From Opitutia bacterium (GTDB lineage Bacteria > Verrucomicrobiota > Verrucomicrobiia > Opitutales > Seribacteraceae): a DNA stretch of 64,000 nucleotides. The notes under the pieces were generated by a model. The model did no database searches. It saw nothing but the letters and a program-made list of their open reading frames with translations, and was not told the DNA's origin. How positions within the stretch are numbered: position 1 is the stretch's first letter; each line of letters opens with the position of its first letter. The translations under genes were made by a program, and so were the position numbers. The stretch is taken from the NCBI GenBank assembly GCA_018645475.1, contig JABGWU010000235.1, positions 1 through 64,000 of the forward strand, written 5' to 3'. This document shows, piece after piece, positions 59,699 to 64,000 of the stretch.

Positions 59699-60433
59699 AT
59701 GTTTAATAAACTTATCCAAATTTTATTTTTTTTGTTTCTATTTTCCTGCACTCAAGAAAATAAGGACGGATCCTCAACCCTTCCCTTACCCGTTGGTGAA
59801 CCGATTCAAGGGGACCCTATTTTATCATTTGGTAAAGAATCTAACCAAACAGAAGCAATTGTTCATGTAGAAAAAACTTTAAAAACCTCCGAAAAAGAAA
59901 TCGATGAGGAAGAGATAATTGAAGAAGGACTTGTCTTTAATGGGGTGCGTAAACCCAAGGATGATAATTCCACACAACCTACGATTTTAAGTAATTTGCC
60001 TCCCCTTGATGAAAATAGCGGTTATGAACATCTAGATTTTCGTGATTTAGCTAATTTTACTTATGAAGTAAATTGGGAAAAAGATGGTAAGGAATTTGAT
60101 TTTTCTACTTATTCTAAACGAGTTCCCAAAGGAGTAAGGGCAAAGTCGGGTTTATCTATTGCAGTTGAGGGTTTTATGCTTCCAACCGTGGTTGATGAAA
60201 ATAATAAGGTAAAAGAATTCCTCCTCCTTCCCGATCAAATGAGTTGTTGCTTTGGAAAAAGTCCGGAAGCAAACGGATGGGTCGTAGTCAGTTCTTCCGC
60301 AGGCGTAGAGGTACTAATGGACCAAATAATTCGGGTCTCCGGAACTATTACTGTTGAAGAACGCTGGGATGAGGAATTTTTCGTTGGCCTTTATCACTTG
60401 GACTGTAAAGAAATTACGGGTCCTTCTTTGTAA
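59699..60433 (+). CDS. DUF3299 lipoprotein
   Basis: A 244-residue lipoprotein (lipobox LFLFSC, Cys at about residue 18) with a linker rich in Glu and a C-terminal DUF3299 domain: KSGLSIAVEGFMLPTVVDENNKVKEFLLLPDQMSCCFGKSP (about 148-188), VSSSAGVEVLMDQIIRVSGTITVEERWDEEFFVGLYHLDC. The CC pair in MSCCFG and the late Cys are family features that might bind metal. The usual genomic partners of DUF3299, an ABC ATPase and a permease, are directly upstream. A hairpin that starts before and covers the stop codon forms a bidirectional terminator with the convergent cyclophilin gene. Function unknown. Confidence 0.86.
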   Translation: MFNKLIQILFFLFLFSCTQENKDGSSTLPLPVGEPIQGDPILSFGKESNQTEAIVHVEKTLKTSEKEIDEEEIIEEGLVFNGVRKPKDDNSTQPTILSNLPPLDENSGYEHLDFRDLANFTYEVNWEKDGKEFDFSTYSKRVPKGVRAKSGLSIAVEGFMLPTVVDENNKVKEFLLLPDQMSCCFGKSPEANGWVVVSSSAGVEVLMDQIIRVSGTITVEERWDEEFFVGLYHLDCKEITGPSL

Positions 60434-60453
60434 GAAGGATTAAATTATTTCTT
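60421..60453. terminator. Hairpin terminator between convergent genes
   Basis: TCCTTCTT (60421-60428), loop TGT, AAGAAGGA (60432-60439): a perfect 8-bp stem, followed by an A/T-rich stretch with TTTCTTTTT on the plus strand. It overlaps the stop codon of the DUF3299 gene and lies next to the stop of the convergent cyclophilin gene, so it can serve both. On the minus strand the tail is less U-rich. Confidence 0.6.
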
Positions 60454-61047
60454 TTTAGGTGCCTTCTTTTCTTTTTTTGCTGAACCAACGGACACTTTTT
60501 TCATCATATCCGGATCATCGACTGATCCATTATCGGATTTGGAACCTAATTTGATCTTGTCCACGAATTCAATTCCTTCAATGACCTGTCCCCAAACCGT
60601 GTATTGACCGTCTAAAAACGATGAGTCATCAAAGCAAATAAAGAACTGACTGTTGGCACTATCCGGACTTGATGAACGAGCCATAGAACAAGTTCCCTTT
60701 ATGTGCTTACGATCGTTAAATTCCTCTTTTAAATCCGGTAGATCTGATCCACCAGTACCCACTCTTCTCTTACTAAAGTCTTTGGAGTTTCCGTATTCAA
60801 CATCACCGGTTTGAGCCATGAAACCTTCAATTACACGATGAAAAACAACTCCGTCATACTTTCCTTCACGGGCTAACTTTTTGATTCTTTCAACATGCTT
60901 TGGAGCATCGTCCTTAAATAATTCAATCACAACTTTTCCATCTTTGAGTTCAATGATTAATGTGTTTTCTGGATTTAACTTTTCAGTTTTAGCTTCTGAC
61001 ATGGCAAAAGGAAGCAGGAACACGAGTAACGCGAAATACTTCTTCAT
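60445..61047 (-). CDS. Secreted cyclophilin-type peptidyl-prolyl isomerase
   Basis: A 200-residue exported cyclophilin that speeds proline isomerisation during protein folding in the periplasm. A signal peptide (KKYFALLVFLLPFAMSEAKT) is followed by the cyclophilin domain: IELFKDDAPKHVERIKKLAREGKYDGVVFHRVIEGFMAQTGD (about 42-82, with the catalytic-site FHR and QxGD), KGTCSMARSSSPDSANSQFFIC and FLDGQYTVWGQVIEG. The tail is Lys-rich (KKEKKAPKKK), which is unusual for a soluble periplasmic protein and may bind acidic polymers. It converges on the DUF3299 gene. Confidence 0.95.
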   Translation of the reverse strand: MKKYFALLVFLLPFAMSEAKTEKLNPENTLIIELKDGKVVIELFKDDAPKHVERIKKLAREGKYDGVVFHRVIEGFMAQTGDVEYGNSKDFSKRRVGTGGSDLPDLKEEFNDRKHIKGTCSMARSSSPDSANSQFFICFDDSSFLDGQYTVWGQVIEGIEFVDKIKLGSKSDNGSVDDPDMMKKVSVGSAKKEKKAPKKK

Positions 61048-61181
61048 AGTTTAATGATTATGGTTAGATTAAGGGTGAAATTTGAGTTTTTTATATCAAC
61101 CCAAAATCAGGCTTTGGTAAAGAGTGAAATTGAATATTTTTTTCGAACCGGTTTACTAAAAGATTAGATTTTAAAATAATC

Positions 61182-62483
61182 TTATATTAATTGGGTTATG
61201 GGTTGCCCTTTATCAGAAAGGGTAAAGGGCCGCCGTGTTGGGGAGTATACGATTTCATCGAGGGGTAAGCCTAGAGTAAAGGCAATAGTAGCGTTGAAGT
61301 CGGGGATTTCTACCTTTTGGTCAATTACTTCTCTTCCTTCCTTATCCGTTTCCCCCCAAACCTGCCCACCTTTGATTCCTCCACCTGCTAGCATACAGGA
61401 GAAAGCCTTGGGGTAATGGTCACGACCGTCATTTACATTAATATTGGGGGTTCTTCCAAATTCAGTCGCAAGTACAACTAACGTTTCTTCGAGCATTCCT
61501 CTTTGTTCCAAATCAGCCAGCAATGCAGAGAGAGCCTGATCTAAAATGGCACATTGTTCGGGAACTCGGGAAAAGTTATTTTGATGGGTATCCCATCCTC
61601 CAAGTTGAACTTCCACAAACCTTACTTGTCGTTCAACAAGGCGCCGGGCAAGTAATACTCCCAGACCAAATCTATCTTCGCCATAGGATTCTCTTGTCTT
61701 TTCTGATTCCTTAGTCAAATCAAAGGCTGATAAGTCTCCACTCTTCATTAAACGAATGGCGTCGTCATACATATCGGCATAAGAATTTACTTTTGCAGAT
61801 GCATATTTTTTTACGAAGGATTCATCAAGTTTTTGGGAAAAATCGAGTCTCTTTTCAAATGTATCATTGGTTAGACCCGGGTGCATTTTACTATTTCTAA
61901 GACCAGCTTCCGGATCTCCGATCGCGAGAGGTTGATGAGATGATGGTAGAAAGCCTGCAAGTGGGTGACGGCTACCGCCGTTTACGACCACGGCACCTGG
62001 AAGGGTAGGGTTAAAGCGACCATCAAGCTTTGTCATCCACGAACCCATTGTAGGGTGCTTAATGGTGGCCCTTTGTGCATAGCTAGTGTGCATGAAATAA
62101 TTACCCTGCTCATGTGCACCTTTTGTGGATGTCATTCCGCGAATCACGGCTATTTTTTCTGCGTGGTTCGCGAGCAAGGGTAAGTTTTCTGAAAGTTTTA
62201 GATGATCAGCTTTCGTGTTAATTGCCTGTGTTGGACCACCGGTTTCGGTGTCCGGTTTTGGGTCAAAGGTATCAATATGGGTCATTCCACCCGACATGTA
62301 TAGGTAGATGACATTTTTTGCCTTGGGTGCGTAATTGAGCGGGCGGTTTAATCCAAGACCTGCTCCTTTGAGAGGTAGTGAGCCTGCCCATGGTAAAATA
62401 CTTACTCCGAGAAGTCCTTTTGCAGCTAAGCTAATAAAACGTCTGCGTTCCAATTCTTCCGATTTGTTGATTGTCGCGTCCAT
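61182..62483 (-). CDS. DUF1501 family Tat-exported protein
   Basis: A 433-residue protein of the DUF1501 family, alkaline phosphatase/sulfatase-like fold. The N-terminus ELERRRFISLAAKGLLGVSIL carries a twin-arginine signal. Family segments are AKNVIYLYMSGGMTHIDTFDPKPDT (about 57-82), PVTSTKG-like VIRGMTSTKGAHEQGNYFMHTSY, GSWMTKLDG, FVEVQLGGWDTHQNNF (about 292-307), VVLATEFGRTPNINVNDGRDHYPKAFSCMLAGGGIKGGQVWG and the C-terminal PDFNATIAFTLGLP. The Asp/His residues of these motifs probably bind metal. Its almost universal partner, DUF1549/DUF1553, lies directly upstream on the same strand (21 bases). The reaction is unknown. Confidence 0.94.
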   Translation of the reverse strand: MDATINKSEELERRRFISLAAKGLLGVSILPWAGSLPLKGAGLGLNRPLNYAPKAKNVIYLYMSGGMTHIDTFDPKPDTETGGPTQAINTKADHLKLSENLPLLANHAEKIAVIRGMTSTKGAHEQGNYFMHTSYAQRATIKHPTMGSWMTKLDGRFNPTLPGAVVVNGGSRHPLAGFLPSSHQPLAIGDPEAGLRNSKMHPGLTNDTFEKRLDFSQKLDESFVKKYASAKVNSYADMYDDAIRLMKSGDLSAFDLTKESEKTRESYGEDRFGLGVLLARRLVERQVRFVEVQLGGWDTHQNNFSRVPEQCAILDQALSALLADLEQRGMLEETLVVLATEFGRTPNINVNDGRDHYPKAFSCMLAGGGIKGGQVWGETDKEGREVIDQKVEIPDFNATIAFTLGLPLDEIVYSPTRRPFTLSDKGQPITQLI

Positions 62484-62504
62484 GATTTTGTTGAGTTAAG
62501 TATT

Positions 62505-64000
62505 TTATTGAATGAAAGAAAATTGCCTTGTGTTGATCAACGACCAAGCGATACCTCGAAAATCACGATCATTGTAATAGGCAAGCTTCTGTTTTTTATC
62601 CTGAATTGATTTCAGGTATTTTTTCTTTTTTTCAGGGCTAACTTTATTGGGAAGTGGTATCTGGTAAGGAACTTTCGGCGTGGTTGTTACCATGGCGAGG
62701 GATTGAGATAGTTCTTCTGCAGATGGTTTTCGATTTAGGATCGAAAGAAAGAGGACATGAATTTTTGCTTCAGTGTTTTTTGCCTTGAGAAGATTTTGAG
62801 AGAGAGGAGATCTTGGATCAAATAAAGCCTTGTAAAAGACTCCGTTAAGAAGAGTTAATGCCTGTGGCACAGATGATTCACTGGATGAGTTTTCAATAAC
62901 CTCACGATCTGATTGCCCGAATTCACGCAGGAAATGCCCTGGAGGTGCAGGTGTTTCTATTTCTGCAGCCCGCATTAAATTACTTGAATATCCATTCCAT
63001 CTATCATCAGTAGATGTTTTACTTTTCCCTCCACGGTAAAGGGATCGGGTGTCAAATTCAGACCCCATTACTAAACTTGCAAAAAGAGACTTTTGTTTAT
63101 TCCTTTCTTCGCCATATTCTCGTCTTAATCTTGATACGGCCAACCTGTCATCTGCTTCCTGAGCTTCACGAACCTTTAGTTGAATCTCATTCATGTTATT
63201 ATTAATGCGTGCGTTTTCTTTGGCCCCTTTTTTTGCTAGTTGAATAATTTTTTTCTCCGTTAAATTTTCAACTGTATTTTGATAATTCGCAAAGTTTGTA
63301 AGTCGTCCCTCAACTTTAGAGGGGTTCGTTTTTCTTTCATCAACTTCAGGGATGGATAAAGTAACGATCGAGTCCCAGAGCTGTTCTGCACTCATACGCT
63401 TAAGGATAGGGGCTTCAAAATAATATTTTTCTACATTAGTAAGCTCGCGACCGATAGCCTCTCTTTCAAAGGCTTCCACATTGTGCAGAATCTTTTGAAA
63501 TTCTTTAAGATCATACTTCACACGAACCATGAGCGACTCTAGGTGAGTTAATAATTCAGGAATGGAGGATTCTGAATCGTCACGTAAATTGTCCACAGGC
63601 TCTATGATTCCGCGGCCAAAGACTTTCTTCCATATTCGGTTAGAAATTACTTTAGTGAAGCGCGGATTATTGGTTGAGATGATCCATTGTCCGTAAGCAT
63701 CTACTGGATTTTCTATTTCTTTATTCAGGGAGTCTGGAGCAAAAATAGGTTCCGAATCAACTACGCTTTTTGGTTTAGCATCTTCGTATTGATAGTCATG
63801 AGGTAAATTGAGTTTTTTACCAGTCTGAGTTGCTCCATATCGAAGGGGTTGTACCATTTCCTGGATCGCCTTTTTTAGGGACTGTGTTGTTTTAGAGCTA
63901 CTCAATTTTCTTTTATCTGTCTTAGATAAGCCTCTGGTTTGTTGATAAAAATACTGACTGATTTTCTTTTGTAAGCCCTGTCCCATTCGAGTAGAAACTC
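62505..64000 (-). CDS. DUF1549/DUF1553 cytochrome-associated protein, 5' end outside window
   Basis: A partial gene. The track start at 63986 is only an internal Met: the frame stays open to the right edge (VSTRMGQGLQ), so the N-terminal cytochrome c/DUF1549 part lies beyond the window. What is visible is the DUF1553 part: VDAYGQWIISTNNPRFTKVISNRIWKKVFGRGIIEPVDNLRDD, LLTHLESLMVRVKYDLKEFQKILHN and the C-terminal LFLSILNRKPSAEEL, ending ALIDTRQF-like IAWSLINTRQFSFIQ. A coiled-coil insert (about 240-310 of the track protein) is charged and longer than usual. It precedes the DUF1501 gene, its usual partner, with 21 bases between. Confidence 0.9.
   Translation of the reverse strand, partial: VSTRMGQGLQKKISQYFYQQTRGLSKTDKRKLSSSKTTQSLKKAIQEMVQPLRYGATQTGKKLNLPHDYQYEDAKPKSVVDSEPIFAPDSLNKEIENPVDAYGQWIISTNNPRFTKVISNRIWKKVFGRGIIEPVDNLRDDSESSIPELLTHLESLMVRVKYDLKEFQKILHNVEAFEREAIGRELTNVEKYYFEAPILKRMSAEQLWDSIVTLSIPEVDERKTNPSKVEGRLTNFANYQNTVENLTEKKIIQLAKKGAKENARINNNMNEIQLKVREAQEADDRLAVSRLRREYGEERNKQKSLFASLVMGSEFDTRSLYRGGKSKTSTDDRWNGYSSNLMRAAEIETPAPPGHFLREFGQSDREVIENSSSESSVPQALTLLNGVFYKALFDPRSPLSQNLLKAKNTEAKIHVLFLSILNRKPSAEELSQSLAMVTTTPKVPYQIPLPNKVSPEKKKKYLKSIQDKKQKLAYYNDRDFRGIAWSLINTRQFSFIQ

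Noticed and set aside
1-64000. tRNA/rRNA genes, IS elements, integrases, CRISPR, toxin-antitoxin loci
   Set aside because: Looked for in all intergenic gaps and in the ORF list; none could be supported.

Overview
The window looks like chromosomal DNA of a free-living, AT-rich member of the PVC group, most likely a marine Verrucomicrobiota (Opitutae-like). The reasons are the families present: a planctomycete-type cytochrome c protein with DUF1587/1592/1588-type modules next to a DUF1552 protein, a DUF1501/DUF1553 pair, ThuA, Tat-exported Gfo/Idh/MocA dehydrogenase, LamG-like and PQQ-like propeller proteins, an ECF sigma with a membrane anti-sigma-like partner, and very few Shine-Dalgarno sequences. 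The taxonomic call is an inference from gene content. I see no rRNA, tRNA, CRISPR array, IS element or prophage.

Layout. 0-4.3 kb: end-truncated trxB, a TatD nuclease, a coiled-coil repeat protein and a SulP transporter. 4.3-7.3 kb: a 540-base gene-free stretch, then a flagellin whose variable domain is a C-type lectin domain, convergent with a membrane-anchored coiled-coil protein. 7.4-10.9 kb: ECF sigma, its likely anti-sigma, a propeller protein and a MarR regulator. 10.995-37.2 kb: about 26 kb of co-directional, tightly packed genes. It opens with two propeller proteins, a DUF3311/SSS symporter pair, an EhpF-like adenylating enzyme, an acylating-type aldehyde dehydrogenase and an iron alcohol dehydrogenase. 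It continues with another propeller, a HemW-like radical SAM protein, a chorismate lyase-like protein with its catalytic residues, a flavin halogenase-like oxidoreductase, a GT4 glycosyltransferase, a thioesterase, a small membrane protein, a PaaK-like ligase and a MacB-type ABC exporter with a lipoprotein. It ends with the cytochrome c/DUF1552 pair. The middle of this block reads as an aromatic acid (4-hydroxybenzoate-like) activation, reduction and tailoring cluster with its own exporter, without ketosynthases or NRPS modules.

37-49.5 kb: two unrecognised membrane proteins (one with a near-perfect 120-bp tandem duplication), an alpha/beta hydrolase with Asp at the nucleophile elbow, a Gfo/Idh dehydrogenase plus MFS transporter divergent from ThuA across a perfect 24-bp palindrome, then an HD-domain protein, a response regulator with a degenerate HD-GYP-like output, a histidine kinase and an SUMF1-domain lipoprotein. 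49.5-51.5 kb: an active HtrA protease overlapping a catalytically dead paralogue in which the PDZ domain interrupts the protease fold.

51.5-57.6 kb: a phosphate module: membrane-anchored ModA/PstS-like binding protein, PhoB/PhoR-like pair, a phosphate-type porin preceded by a Pho-box-like repeat, and a Na/Pi cotransporter with PhoU-like tail. 57.7-60.4 kb: a LolD/FtsX ABC system with a DUF3299 lipoprotein. 60.4-64 kb: a secreted cyclophilin and a DUF1501/DUF1553 pair running off the window.

The observation I rate highest is the lectin-flagellin, which keeps all five Ca2+/sugar ligands of a mannose-type C-type lectin. Second is the chorismate-lyase/halogenase-like/EhpF-EhpG-like cluster.
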